From positions 1-64,000 of the forward strand of contig CAKNKY010000004.1 in the NCBI GenBank assembly GCA_930987725.1: 64,000 bases of DNA. The letters run 5' to 3'. Of the stretch, positions 45,453-54,866 are shown piece by piece. The translations under genes and the position numbers were made by a program. How positions within the stretch are numbered: position 1 is the first letter of the stretch; each line of letters opens with the position of its first letter. The notes beneath the pieces were generated by a model, which saw only the letters and a program-made list of their open reading frames with translations, was not told the origin of the DNA and made no database searches. This stretch comes from an uncultured Anaeromassilibacillus sp. Its GTDB lineage: Bacteria > Bacillota > Clostridia > Oscillospirales > Acutalibacteraceae.

Positions 45453-46334
45453 ATGAGTGTGCTGAGCAGCGCCGCCGGCACGGTGGCGAATGTCATAAAG
45501 GGAAACAAAAACCAGGCCATGCTCATCGTGGAGGACTGGCGGAACGTGGATCGCGCCGCCCCGGCGGCGGGCGGCGCGGCGGGGGCTGCCGCGGCTCTCA
45601 CGAGCTCCGGCGCGCCCGTCTCCACGCCGAGCGTGCCGTCCCCGGCCATGCTGGGCTCCACCATCGGGAGCGCGCGGGCGGCCCTCCTGGGGGATGTCAC
45701 GGGCGCGGCGGCGCTCACCGCCGGCTCTTCCCCCGTGAAACGGTATTTCGAAGTGCAGTTCAACCCCAGCAGCCTCACGCTCGACGCCCATGTCAATCAT
45801 GTGAGCCACCAGGACACGCAGAACGACCAGCAGACGAACTCACAGGCCACGTTCAGCGACGCCGTCGTGCAGCCCTATGTGCAGCTGAGCGTCGATCTGA
45901 TTTTCGACCATGTCAACAATTACGATGCCTTCATGTGGGACAAGGTCCGCCTCGGCGTGGGCGGCACGGTGGCCAATGTGGTCAACGCAGCCGTGAACGG
46001 CAAGCAGACCTACACGGTGCAGCCGGAGGTGGAGGGCCTCATCGCCACGCTGCGCGAGCCGAAAACGCGCGTGATCTCCTTCGTGTGGGGCGATTTTTCC
46101 TTCCGCGGGGCGCTGCAGAACGTCTCGGCCGAATACACGATGTTCTCTGTTTCCGGCCGGCCGATCCGCGCGAAGGTTTCGCTGCACCTGCGCCAGATGC
46201 TCGCCCTGGTGGATCAGTCGCAGTGGGTCAAGGAGTTTGAAAAGGCGTTCACGGTGCCCGGCGCACTGAATGGTGCGTCCGGCCTGGCGGCGAAAGCGCG
46301 CGCCGCCACCAATCTGCTGAACATCGGCATCTGA
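45453..46334 (+). CDS. CIS tube-baseplate adaptor (Pvc7/Afp7-like N-terminal family), copy 1
   Basis: 'YFEVQFNPSSLTLDAHVNHVS...LSVDLIFDHVNNYDAFMWDK...SFVWGDFSFRGALQNVSAEYTMFSVSGRPIRAKVSLHL'. Confidence 0.85.
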   Translation: MSVLSSAAGTVANVIKGNKNQAMLIVEDWRNVDRAAPAAGGAAGAAAALTSSGAPVSTPSVPSPAMLGSTIGSARAALLGDVTGAAALTAGSSPVKRYFEVQFNPSSLTLDAHVNHVSHQDTQNDQQTNSQATFSDAVVQPYVQLSVDLIFDHVNNYDAFMWDKVRLGVGGTVANVVNAAVNGKQTYTVQPEVEGLIATLREPKTRVISFVWGDFSFRGALQNVSAEYTMFSVSGRPIRAKVSLHLRQMLALVDQSQWVKEFEKAFTVPGALNGASGLAAKARAATNLLNIGI

Positions 46335-46350
46335 AAGGGGGGACCTGCAC

Positions 46351-47154
46351 ATGGCCAATCCGTTCACAGCCCTTTCCGGCGATCTTCTCACGAGCCTCAC
46401 GGGCAACGTCCAGAAGGCGAAACTGATCATCCGCTCGAACACGCAGTCCGCCGCGTCCGGCGCGGCAGCCAGGGTGGGCGGGAGCCTTTCCACCGCGCAG
46501 ATCGCGAGCCAGGCGGGAGCAGCGCTGGCCGGCGGCAGCCAGGCGGCCGCGTCCGCCGCGTCGCCTGCCAGCCGGGAGCTCACGGTGCAGTACAATCCCT
46601 CCTCCATTTCCTTCCGCGCCTTCGCGGAGGCGACGCCCCTCACCACGCTGCAGCAGAACGTGGACGCGGGCATTCCCTCCCAGAACACGCGCCCGCCCTC
46701 GATCCTCATGTCGGTCGATCTCATCTTTGATCAGGTCAACGTGAAGGACGCTTTCATGCTCGAAAAGCTGAAGGTCACCACACAGGATGTGACGCAGCTC
46801 ATCGTGAACAAGGGTTTGAACAAGAACGTGTACACCGTGCAGCCGCAGACGAATGCGTTTGTGGGCATGCTCATGAGCGAGGCCACGCGCACCGTTACGT
46901 TCCAGTGGATGGATCTGAATTTCACCGGCGAGGTGTCCGAGGTGCAGGCCCGCTACACCATGTTCTCCACCTCCGGGCGTCCGATCCGCAGCATTGTGCG
47001 GCTCAGCCTGCAGCAGAAGCTGGAGACGGCCCAGGCGGCGCAGAAGTGGTCCGCCGCGTTTGATCGCTGCTTCACGCCGGACGGGAACAAGCTCTACACC
47101 GGCGGCAAGAGCAAAACGGAGAGCCTGTCGAACATTTTGAACTTCGGTTTCTGA
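46351..47154 (+). CDS. CIS tube-baseplate adaptor (Pvc7/Afp7-like), copy 2
   Basis: 'LTVQYNPSSISFRAFAEATPL...MSVDLIFDQVNVKDAFMLEKL...TFQWMDLNFTGEVSEVQARYTMFSTSGRPIRSIVRLSL', clear paralog of the preceding gene. Confidence 0.85.
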   Translation: MANPFTALSGDLLTSLTGNVQKAKLIIRSNTQSAASGAAARVGGSLSTAQIASQAGAALAGGSQAAASAASPASRELTVQYNPSSISFRAFAEATPLTTLQQNVDAGIPSQNTRPPSILMSVDLIFDQVNVKDAFMLEKLKVTTQDVTQLIVNKGLNKNVYTVQPQTNAFVGMLMSEATRTVTFQWMDLNFTGEVSEVQARYTMFSTSGRPIRSIVRLSLQQKLETAQAAQKWSAAFDRCFTPDGNKLYTGGKSKTESLSNILNFGF

Positions 47155-47185
47155 CGAGGAAGCCGGGAAAGGGGGGAAACCCGTC

Positions 47186-48427
47186 ATGTCATTGCTTTCT
47201 TCCGCCATGGGGGCCGCGTCCGGGGCGGTTTCCGGCGCGCTTTCCGCGGCGCTGCAATCCGCGCCCGCTCTGCTCACCTACGATGCGCTCCGCACGAAAT
47301 ACAACGAGTTTTCCCTTCCCCGCTCCGTCATCGAGTTCAACGGAAAACCCTTTGAAGCGGGCAACATCATTGTCACAGACATCAACGTGGAAGCCACCTG
47401 CGGGTTTGAAGCCTCCGTGGCGCGCTTCCGTCTCTATAACGTGTTTTCTCCCTCCACCGGCAAATTCCAGTACGATCTCATCCAGAATGACGTCACGCTC
47501 GGCTCCGCCCTCACCATCAAGCTCGGCTATCTCAACGCGCTGAGCGTGGTGTTTGTGGGATTCGTGGCGAATATCTCGTTCGGGTTTGATCCGACGGATC
47601 TGCCGTATATCGAGATCACCGGCATGGACGCCAAGGGCCTGATGATGGCCAGCAGCTATGCCGCTCAGCTCACCGCAAAGTCTTACGGCGAAGCCGTGTC
47701 GGAGATTCTGGGCCGCACCGCCTATGAAAAGCTGCGCACGACCGGCGCCGTCACCTCTGTCAATGTGACGGATACGCCGGACAAAAAGAGCGGCCCGACG
47801 GGCGGCAACGGTCTTGGCGGCGGCTCCAAGGCCAGCGCCGAGACGATCGAGATGGTGGAGGAGAGCGATTACGAGTTTATCGTCAAGGCGGCCAAGAAAT
47901 TCAACTATGAATTTTTCGTGGACCGCGGGGCGATCTATTTCCGCAAGGCGCGCAGTACAAACGCCGTGCTCATGGAACTCGGCGTCGGCAGCGGCCTTCT
48001 CGGCTTCGAGGTGAGCTACACGCTCACCGGCCTTGTGGGAAGCGTGGAGGTGCGCGCTATGAATCCGGACACCGGCAAGGCCATCTCGTCGGTGAAGCAG
48101 CTCACGGCGAACATTTCCACCGGCACGCGCGCCAAGCCCCTCATCTCGGGCGCGAAAAAGGTGTACATCGATCCCACGGTGATGTCGCAGGAGCAGGCGG
48201 ATGCCCGCGCTTCCTATCTCGCGGACGAGATCGGCTACCGCCTCGGCACGCTGGAGTGTTCCTGTCCGGGCATCCCGGATCTCGCGCCCGGCCAGTTTGT
48301 GCGCGTGTCCGGCCTCGGATCGCCCATTGACAACATCTTCTATGTCACAAGCGTCACGCACGATTTCCGCTCCGAGAGCGGGTATCAGACAAAGCTGATC
48401 GCGAAAGCCTCGGAGGTGAAAAAGTGA
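47186..48427 (+). CDS. phage late control gpD/VgrG gp27-like hub protein
   Basis: 'FEASVARFRLYNVFSP...GSALTIKLGYLNALSVVFVGFVANISFGFD...PYIEITGMDAKGLMM...VEESDYEFIVKAAKKFNYEFFVD'. Confidence 0.92.
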   Translation: MSLLSSAMGAASGAVSGALSAALQSAPALLTYDALRTKYNEFSLPRSVIEFNGKPFEAGNIIVTDINVEATCGFEASVARFRLYNVFSPSTGKFQYDLIQNDVTLGSALTIKLGYLNALSVVFVGFVANISFGFDPTDLPYIEITGMDAKGLMMASSYAAQLTAKSYGEAVSEILGRTAYEKLRTTGAVTSVNVTDTPDKKSGPTGGNGLGGGSKASAETIEMVEESDYEFIVKAAKKFNYEFFVDRGAIYFRKARSTNAVLMELGVGSGLLGFEVSYTLTGLVGSVEVRAMNPDTGKAISSVKQLTANISTGTRAKPLISGAKKVYIDPTVMSQEQADARASYLADEIGYRLGTLECSCPGIPDLAPGQFVRVSGLGSPIDNIFYVTSVTHDFRSESGYQTKLIAKASEVKK

Positions 48428-49236
48428 GTATTTACGATATCATCGGTGAAATTTCGGAAAAGCAGGCCGCCAAAACGGAGACGGGGGACGCCCGCATTTA
48501 CGGCGTGGTGGTCGGCATTGTGGCCAAGAATTATGATAAAGACATGCCGGGCCGCGTGTGTGTCACCATTCCCACACGCGACTCCTCCAAAAACGAGCTG
48601 CAGTGGGCGCGCCAGGCGCTGCCGAGCAGCGGGAGCGACTGGGGCTACTATTTTGTGCCGGAGGTGGGGGATCAGGTGCTGCTCGCCTTTGAAGGCGGCA
48701 ACATCGAAAAACCGTATGTCATCGGCTGCCTGCCGAAGGAGAACAGTAAGCTCGTGTCGAAAACGGTGGACGCGCAGAACCAGTATAAGCGCATCATGAC
48801 GAAGAACGGCAGCTCCATCACCTTTGAAGACAACAAGGAGGGCGGCGGCGAAAAGGACAAGATTACCGTGGAAACGGCGGGATCCGCCCACACTGTCCTG
48901 CTCGACAATGAAAACAAGCTTATCCGCATCACCGATAAAAAGAAGGAAAACATGGTGGAATTGAAAACGGAGGCAGGCGAGATGACTGTGAAATGCAAGA
49001 GCCGCCTCACGGTGCAGGTGGGGGACAGCATCAAGATCACCCTCAACGGCGAATCCGGCAGCGTCTCCGTCTCAGCCAAGGAATTTTCCGTGAAGACGAG
49101 CGGTTCCGTGCAGCTCAAGACGGACAGCATGCTCAAGCTGGAGGGCGCGCAGCTCAACGCGAAGGCGTCCTCCGTCTTCAAGGTTGAGAGCAGCGGCATG
49201 GTCAATGTGTCCGGCAGCACCATCAAGCTCGGCTGA
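48424..49236 (+). CDS. baseplate spike protein (gpV/gp5-like OB fold plus beta-helix)
   Basis: 'YGVVVGIVAKNYDKDMPGRVCVTIPTRDSS...WARQALPSSGSDWGYYFVPEVGDQVLLAFEGGNIEKPYVIGCL'; GTG start overlapping the previous stop. Confidence 0.95.
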   Translation: MSIYDIIGEISEKQAAKTETGDARIYGVVVGIVAKNYDKDMPGRVCVTIPTRDSSKNELQWARQALPSSGSDWGYYFVPEVGDQVLLAFEGGNIEKPYVIGCLPKENSKLVSKTVDAQNQYKRIMTKNGSSITFEDNKEGGGEKDKITVETAGSAHTVLLDNENKLIRITDKKKENMVELKTEAGEMTVKCKSRLTVQVGDSIKITLNGESGSVSVSAKEFSVKTSGSVQLKTDSMLKLEGAQLNAKASSVFKVESSGMVNVSGSTIKLG

Positions 49237-49256
49237 CGGAGAAAGGAGCACCCTCA

Positions 49257-49685
49257 ATGGACAATAAAATGTTTTTGGGCACGGGGATTCATTTCCCGCC
49301 GGGCGTGAATCCGGGCACGGGGCGCTTCCTCACCTCCACGGCGGAACAGAGCGTCAAGGAGTCCGTTTATCTCATTCTCATGACGCAGCGCGGAGAGCGG
49401 TGGCTCCTGCCCGATTTCGGCAGTGATCTTATGAGCTACACCTTTATGGATACCTCCGCCACCATGCTGAATTTGCTGGCAAACGACCTGCGCACCACGC
49501 TTCTCGAGCAGGAGCCGCGTATTTCGGATGTGGAGATCCACATCGATCCCGAGGTGCATGACGGCTGCCTCTTTGTGGACGTCGGCTATCTTGTGTCTGA
49601 GACAAACAGCCGCGACAATCTTGTGTTCCCGTTCTACCTGAACGCGGGCGCAGCGGGGGAGGGTTCCGATGGAAACGAATCGTGA
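49257..49685 (+). CDS. gp25-like baseplate protein
   Basis: 'VKESVYLILMTQRGERWLLPDFGSDLMSYTF' gp25/W-like signature. Confidence 0.95.
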   Translation: MDNKMFLGTGIHFPPGVNPGTGRFLTSTAEQSVKESVYLILMTQRGERWLLPDFGSDLMSYTFMDTSATMLNLLANDLRTTLLEQEPRISDVEIHIDPEVHDGCLFVDVGYLVSETNSRDNLVFPFYLNAGAAGEGSDGNES

Positions 49686-52683
49686 CGAAAGGCTGGATTT
49701 TCGTTCTGTGGGGGATTTGCGCGCCGAGCTGAAGCGTCTGGCCGCCTCCTACACGCCGGAATGGGCGTTTTCCGAGGAAAACCCGGACGTCGGCTCCGTG
49801 GTCGCGCTGATTTTTGCAAACCAGATGAGCGAGAATATCCGCAAGATGAATCTCGTGCTCGACAAATATCACACCGAGTTTGTGAACATGCTCAACCTTT
49901 CCCTGCGCCCGGCGTATCCTGCCTCCGGCGTAGCGGTGCTGGAGCTGCTCGAGGGCGGCGTGCCGGGCGTCTATGTGCCGGGCGGCACGCGCCTGATCGG
50001 CCAGGGAAACGGGGAGGAGGATCGGCAGATCCTGTTTGAGACGACCTCCGATCTCTATGTGACCTCCTCCCGCCTGCGTGATGTGATCGCCGCGTCCGGC
50101 TTTTTTGGCAAACTTATTCCCTATCTGGGCGGCCGCGGCCGCCGCCTCCTGCCCGGCGAGGATGCCCCGCACGAGCCGGAAGAACCCACGGCAGAGCCGG
50201 AGCTTCCGCCCGTGCCGCTGTTTGATTTCAGCAGGGAGGGCGTGCAGCGCTGGGTGCTGATCCTTTCCGACGACACCCTGTTCCGCTCCCTGCCGGGTTC
50301 GGAGCTGTTTGTGCGGCTGCGCGGGCCTCAGGGGGAGGATCTGGCCCCGTTTTTCGCCGATCCGGCGCGCTTTTCCTGGCGCTACCGGTCGGAGGAAGGC
50401 TTTTTGCCCTTTGATTCCGTCTCCGCGCGGGACGGTTCGCTTGTGCTGGTGCGCGGCAGCCATACTGCGCCGCAGGACTGCGAGGAGATCTGCGTGGAAG
50501 CGGTGGAGCCTGTTACAGAGACGGTGACACTGCAGGAACTGGCGCTCTCCGCGTCGTGCGGAGATATCCCGCCGGAAGTGGTGATCGGCGGGGAAAGCGA
50601 GCTGAATCCGGCCGTGTTTCTCCCCTTTGGGGAGACGGCCTCCCTCTTTGACGAATGCTACATCGGCGGGGACGCCGTGTTCAGCCAGGCCGGCGCGCGT
50701 GTGGAACTTTCCTTCCGCCTGGAATCGCAGGAGCACCTGGTGCCGCTCTCGCAGGCGAAGGTGGAGGAGGATCTGAAAATCATCAAGCGCAAGCCGAAAA
50801 CGATCCAGTACCAGGCGGCGCGTACCTCCCCCCAGAAGGTCGCCGTCGAGTATTTCAACGGGATCGGCTGGCGCAAGCTTCCCTGTGACGAGGACTGGGA
50901 CACGCTGTTCGACGGCACGCACGGCGGTCAGGTGTCGATCCGGTTCCTCTGCCCGGCCGACTGGCGTCCCTCCGTGCAGGGGGGCTATGAGGGCCGTTCC
51001 CTGCGGCTGCGCATCCTGCGCGCCGACGATTGCTATCTGCAGCCCTGCGTGCACACGATGCCGCGCCTGAGCGGCCTGACGCTCTCCTATTTGTATCTCG
51101 ACGGCTGGAAGCAGCCGCAGGGCGTGCGCCGCCTGTGCGGCACCACATTTGCCGATCTCACGCCGCGCGTGCAGGCGGGCCAGCCCGTGGAGGCTTTCGC
51201 GGTGTTGCCCTATGCCGGGAACGCGCTCTATCTCGGCTTTGACCGCCCCATGGAGGGCGGCCCTGTGAGCATCCTGTTCGAGGTGGAGGAAAACCCGAAT
51301 CTGGAGGAACTGTCCCTCCGTTTTGAATATTCCACGCGCGAGGGCTTTGAAACGCTGCGTGTGGTGGACCGCACCCACGGCCTTTCCGAGACGGGCACGG
51401 TGCTCTTCCTGCCGCCCTCCCAGTTTGCCCGCCGCGAGGTGGAGGGCAAAAACAGGTGGTGGCTCCGTATCGTGGAGGATCGCGGCCCGCTCGAGGGCGG
51501 GAGCCGCACCTTCCCGCTCCTGAAGCGCATCCTGCCGAACGCGGTGGAGATCCGCAACCGCGTCACCATGCCGGAGGAGGTCTTTTACATCACGGCGTCC
51601 GTGCCGGACATGCGGTTCGCGCTCTCGGCGCGGAACATCCTCTCCGCGGATGTGTTCGTGAACGAAACGGATCATCTTTCCACGCCCGCGATGCGCGCCA
51701 TGCTGGAGGAACACCCGGAGGATGTGCGCGCCGAAACGGATTACCTCGGCGAAATCACGGAATTTTACGTGCGCTGGCACGAGGTAGACAATTTTGATCA
51801 TTCCGGCCCGGAGGATCGCCATTATACGCTCGACCGCATGAACAGTGTGCTCTGCTTCGGGGACGGCGTGAACGTGCGGATTCCGACTGCGCGCCGCGGG
51901 CCTGCGTTCACAGTGCAGGCCGTCTGCTGTGACGGCAGCGCCGCCAACCTGCCGGCCGGCGCCATCCAGGGGCCGTTCTCCCAGCTGCTCTTCATCAGCA
52001 GCGTCACAAATCCCATCGCCACCAGCTCCGGAAGCGATCTCGAGAGTGTCGAGAGCGCCCGCGAGCGCGGCGCGAACCTGATCTGTTCGAAGAACCGCCT
52101 CGTGAGCGAACTCGATTTCGTGCGCGAGGTGCGGGCCTTCGCCGCCTCGGTGCGCAAGGTGCGCTGCCTGGCCGGCTGCGATTTTGAGGGCCGCCTCCGC
52201 CGCGGCGCCGTCAGCATTGCCGTCATGCTGGAGGACTACGCGGCCAACAACCACGCCTTCCTCAACCTGCGGGACCGCCTGCGCGCGCATCTGCTGGAGC
52301 GGTGCGAGGCCACGCTGGAGGATCTCTTCCTGGGCGAACCGCTCTACGTGGAGATCTCCGTGAGCGTGTGGGCCGAAACGGCAAACCCGGCCGGCGCGTT
52401 TGAGGAGCAGGAACGGCTGCGCCGCCGGATTGCGGAGTATCTCGATCCCATGACGGGCGGCAGCGGCAGCGGCTGGCCGATCGGCGTCCTGCCTGAGGAT
52501 GCTCAGCTCAGCCGCATGCTTCACTCGGCGGGCGGCGAAGCCGTCGTGCAGCGGTATTCCGCCACTGTGCGCTACACCGACCGCAGCGGCGTCCATGAGC
52601 GCAGCCTGAGCGACATGGCTCCCGGCCCGTTCATGATCGGCGTGAGCGGCACGCACACCGTCTATATGAAAACCACATCGTAA
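49669..52683 (+). CDS. baseplate J-like protein (Pvc11/Afp11-like)
   Basis: 'YTPEWAFSEENPDVGSVVALIFANQMSENIRKMNLVLDKYHTEFVNMLNLSLRPAYPASGVAVLEL' and J-domain C-terminal region; overlaps the gp25 ORF. Confidence 0.9.
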   Translation: METNRDERLDFRSVGDLRAELKRLAASYTPEWAFSEENPDVGSVVALIFANQMSENIRKMNLVLDKYHTEFVNMLNLSLRPAYPASGVAVLELLEGGVPGVYVPGGTRLIGQGNGEEDRQILFETTSDLYVTSSRLRDVIAASGFFGKLIPYLGGRGRRLLPGEDAPHEPEEPTAEPELPPVPLFDFSREGVQRWVLILSDDTLFRSLPGSELFVRLRGPQGEDLAPFFADPARFSWRYRSEEGFLPFDSVSARDGSLVLVRGSHTAPQDCEEICVEAVEPVTETVTLQELALSASCGDIPPEVVIGGESELNPAVFLPFGETASLFDECYIGGDAVFSQAGARVELSFRLESQEHLVPLSQAKVEEDLKIIKRKPKTIQYQAARTSPQKVAVEYFNGIGWRKLPCDEDWDTLFDGTHGGQVSIRFLCPADWRPSVQGGYEGRSLRLRILRADDCYLQPCVHTMPRLSGLTLSYLYLDGWKQPQGVRRLCGTTFADLTPRVQAGQPVEAFAVLPYAGNALYLGFDRPMEGGPVSILFEVEENPNLEELSLRFEYSTREGFETLRVVDRTHGLSETGTVLFLPPSQFARREVEGKNRWWLRIVEDRGPLEGGSRTFPLLKRILPNAVEIRNRVTMPEEVFYITASVPDMRFALSARNILSADVFVNETDHLSTPAMRAMLEEHPEDVRAETDYLGEITEFYVRWHEVDNFDHSGPEDRHYTLDRMNSVLCFGDGVNVRIPTARRGPAFTVQAVCCDGSAANLPAGAIQGPFSQLLFISSVTNPIATSSGSDLESVESARERGANLICSKNRLVSELDFVREVRAFAASVRKVRCLAGCDFEGRLRRGAVSIAVMLEDYAANNHAFLNLRDRLRAHLLERCEATLEDLFLGEPLYVEISVSVWAETANPAGAFEEQERLRRRIAEYLDPMTGGSGSGWPIGVLPEDAQLSRMLHSAGGEAVVQRYSATVRYTDRSGVHERSLSDMAPGPFMIGVSGTHTVYMKTTS

Positions 52684-52729
52684 CCGCGGCCCGCAGCGCC
52701 GTATTTTGTGAAACCGGGAGGAATCGGAA

Positions 52730-54838
52730 GTGCTGAACAGCATCAATCTCGACGACAAGAGCTATGAGGACATCCTGACGGAGGCCATCTCCCAGATTCC
52801 TCTCTACTCGGAGGAATGGACGAATTTCAACCACTCTGATCCCGGCATCACCATGCTGCAGAACTTCTCCGCGTTTGCCCTTCTGCAGCAGAACACCATC
52901 AATCAGATCACCGATCCCGTGCGCCGCAGCCTGCTGCGGCTGATCGGCTTCGAGGCCGCTCCCCTCCGCCCGGCGCACGTCTTCGCGGCCTGCGAAGGCG
53001 GGGAGGCCATCGCCCTGCCGGCGCAGTGGAAAGGCCGCGTGGGCGATCTCTGCTTCGAGACAGAGCAGCCCGTTTCGATGGAGCCCTGGTCCGTGGGCGC
53101 CGTGTACATGAAGCTTCCCGGCGAGGAGCTCCGCGATATTACCTTCCTGCTTGGCCGCCGGATTCCCGCCGACACGGCCGTGTTCGGCACACACCCGGAA
53201 GCGGGAGCGGCTCTGTATGTGGGCTTGACGGGGACACCGCGCCCCGGCGCCACGGCCGCCTTCTGGCTGCAGGCCGCCGGGGACCCGAACCGCAACCCGT
53301 TCCGCGCGGAGGCTCCTGTGCAGTTTGCCTCCCTGCGCTGGCAGGCATACACCGCCTCCGGCTGGAAAACCATCCCCGCACAGGACGAGACGGCTGCCTT
53401 CCTGCAGAGCGGCGCCGTCCGCCTCACCTTCCCGGCGGAACCGCTCGCCGTGTGCGGCGAGCTGCCTCATCCGGCCTGTGCGATCCGCTGCGTGGTGGAT
53501 GCGGCATCCTATGACAGGGCGCCGCGCGTGCAGTCGTTCACGGGAAATCTCCTTGAGCTTGTGCAGAAGGAGACGCGCGCCGCCTGCTTCACGTTCCCCG
53601 GCGGGGAGGAGGCCGTTGTGCGCAGCGCCATGGCGTCCTACGGCAACGAGTTCCTCTGCTGCCGCGAGGAGGCGGGCGGGCCGTATTACGCTTACCGCCT
53701 GTGGACCGGCGGCGCAACCTCCGGCCGCTTTTACACGAAGGAGGAGGAGGGCGGCACGGTCCGCTTCCGATTTGACAGGGAGCGCTTCGGCTTCGGCCCC
53801 GCCGCCGGGGAGGATGCCATCCTCTGCTCCTTCTGGGACGACGACGCCACCTACCGCCGCTCCCTCGGCACCGTGTACGGCTTTGAGGGCCAGGAGATCG
53901 ACGTGGATCTCATGGAAAACATTCTGCCTGAGTCGTTTGCCATGCTGGCGGAGATCGCCGGGCGCGACGGCAGCCTCACCTACCGCCTCGTGCGTCCCGG
54001 CGGCACGGACCCGGATGAGCTGTGCTACCGCGTCCTCCCGGCGGAGGGCAAGGTGCGCATCCTGTGCCCCGGCCTGGGCGCCTGCCGGCTCTATCTGGCC
54101 TCCTGCGCCGTCACGGCCGGGCGGGAGGGCAACATCCGCAGCCAGAACACGTTTGAGCCGCTGCTGCCCGGCAGCCTGCCGGAGAATGTCCGCCTGTGGA
54201 ACCCCTCCGCCGGGCGCGGCGGTCAGGCGCAGGAGACGCTGGAGGAGGTGCGGCTCCGCTTTGCGGCGGCCATGCGCCGCCCCACCACGGCCGTGACGGA
54301 GCAGGATTACGAGGAGATCGTGAAAGCGGTGCCGGGCTTGTGTATCCGCCAGGTCAAGGCCGTGCGCGACGAGGCGGAAAACAGCGTGAGCATTGCCGTG
54401 CAGCCCTTCTCCGAGGAGCCGTATCCCGCGCTTTCGCCTGTGTATGAGGAGCAGATCCTGCACTGGCTGGAGCACCGCCGGCTGGTTTCCGTGCGCCTGC
54501 GCCTGCTGCAGCCGCAGTATGTGCCGGTGGATGTGAAGGCCACCATTTTCATCCGGAACACACACAGCGATGCGCGCGAGGAGATTGAGGCGGTGCTGAA
54601 TAGCAGCCTGGACTTCACAGCTTCCGGGCGCGGCTTCGGGGAAACGCTCTCCTATCATCGTCTGGTGCGCGCGCTGGAACAGCTCCCGTGCGTGGAGTCC
54701 GTCTTTGAATTATTCTTGATTCCTCAGGCAAAGGGTGATATGATGTATTCAGGTCATGATATCAAACTGGGGGACCACAGCCTTTGCCGGCCGGGGCGCT
54801 TCTCGCTGGAGCTCAGCACCCGTGCCGTCCGGCATTGA
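52730..54838 (+). CDS. second baseplate J-like protein (Pvc12/Afp12-like)
   Basis: 'EEWTNFNHSDPGITMLQNFSAFALLQQNTINQITDPVRRSLLRLIGFEAAPLRPA...RRPTTAVTEQDYEEIVKAVPGLCIRQVKAV'. Confidence 0.92.
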   Translation: MLNSINLDDKSYEDILTEAISQIPLYSEEWTNFNHSDPGITMLQNFSAFALLQQNTINQITDPVRRSLLRLIGFEAAPLRPAHVFAACEGGEAIALPAQWKGRVGDLCFETEQPVSMEPWSVGAVYMKLPGEELRDITFLLGRRIPADTAVFGTHPEAGAALYVGLTGTPRPGATAAFWLQAAGDPNRNPFRAEAPVQFASLRWQAYTASGWKTIPAQDETAAFLQSGAVRLTFPAEPLAVCGELPHPACAIRCVVDAASYDRAPRVQSFTGNLLELVQKETRAACFTFPGGEEAVVRSAMASYGNEFLCCREEAGGPYYAYRLWTGGATSGRFYTKEEEGGTVRFRFDRERFGFGPAAGEDAILCSFWDDDATYRRSLGTVYGFEGQEIDVDLMENILPESFAMLAEIAGRDGSLTYRLVRPGGTDPDELCYRVLPAEGKVRILCPGLGACRLYLASCAVTAGREGNIRSQNTFEPLLPGSLPENVRLWNPSAGRGGQAQETLEEVRLRFAAAMRRPTTAVTEQDYEEIVKAVPGLCIRQVKAVRDEAENSVSIAVQPFSEEPYPALSPVYEEQILHWLEHRRLVSVRLRLLQPQYVPVDVKATIFIRNTHSDAREEIEAVLNSSLDFTASGRGFGETLSYHRLVRALEQLPCVESVFELFLIPQAKGDMMYSGHDIKLGDHSLCRPGRFSLELSTRAVRH

Positions 54839-54866
54839 TCAATCGGGATAAAGCGAGGGAACCGTC

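Noticed and set aside
27330-49236. Canonical type VI secretion system
   Set aside because: No TssJLM, TssK, ClpV or TssB/C pair; sheath is a single long gene and the baseplate has gpI/J and Pvc7-type proteins.
49444-52758. 1104-aa minus-strand ORF
   Set aside because: Antisense to the J-like baseplate gene; no recognisable motifs.
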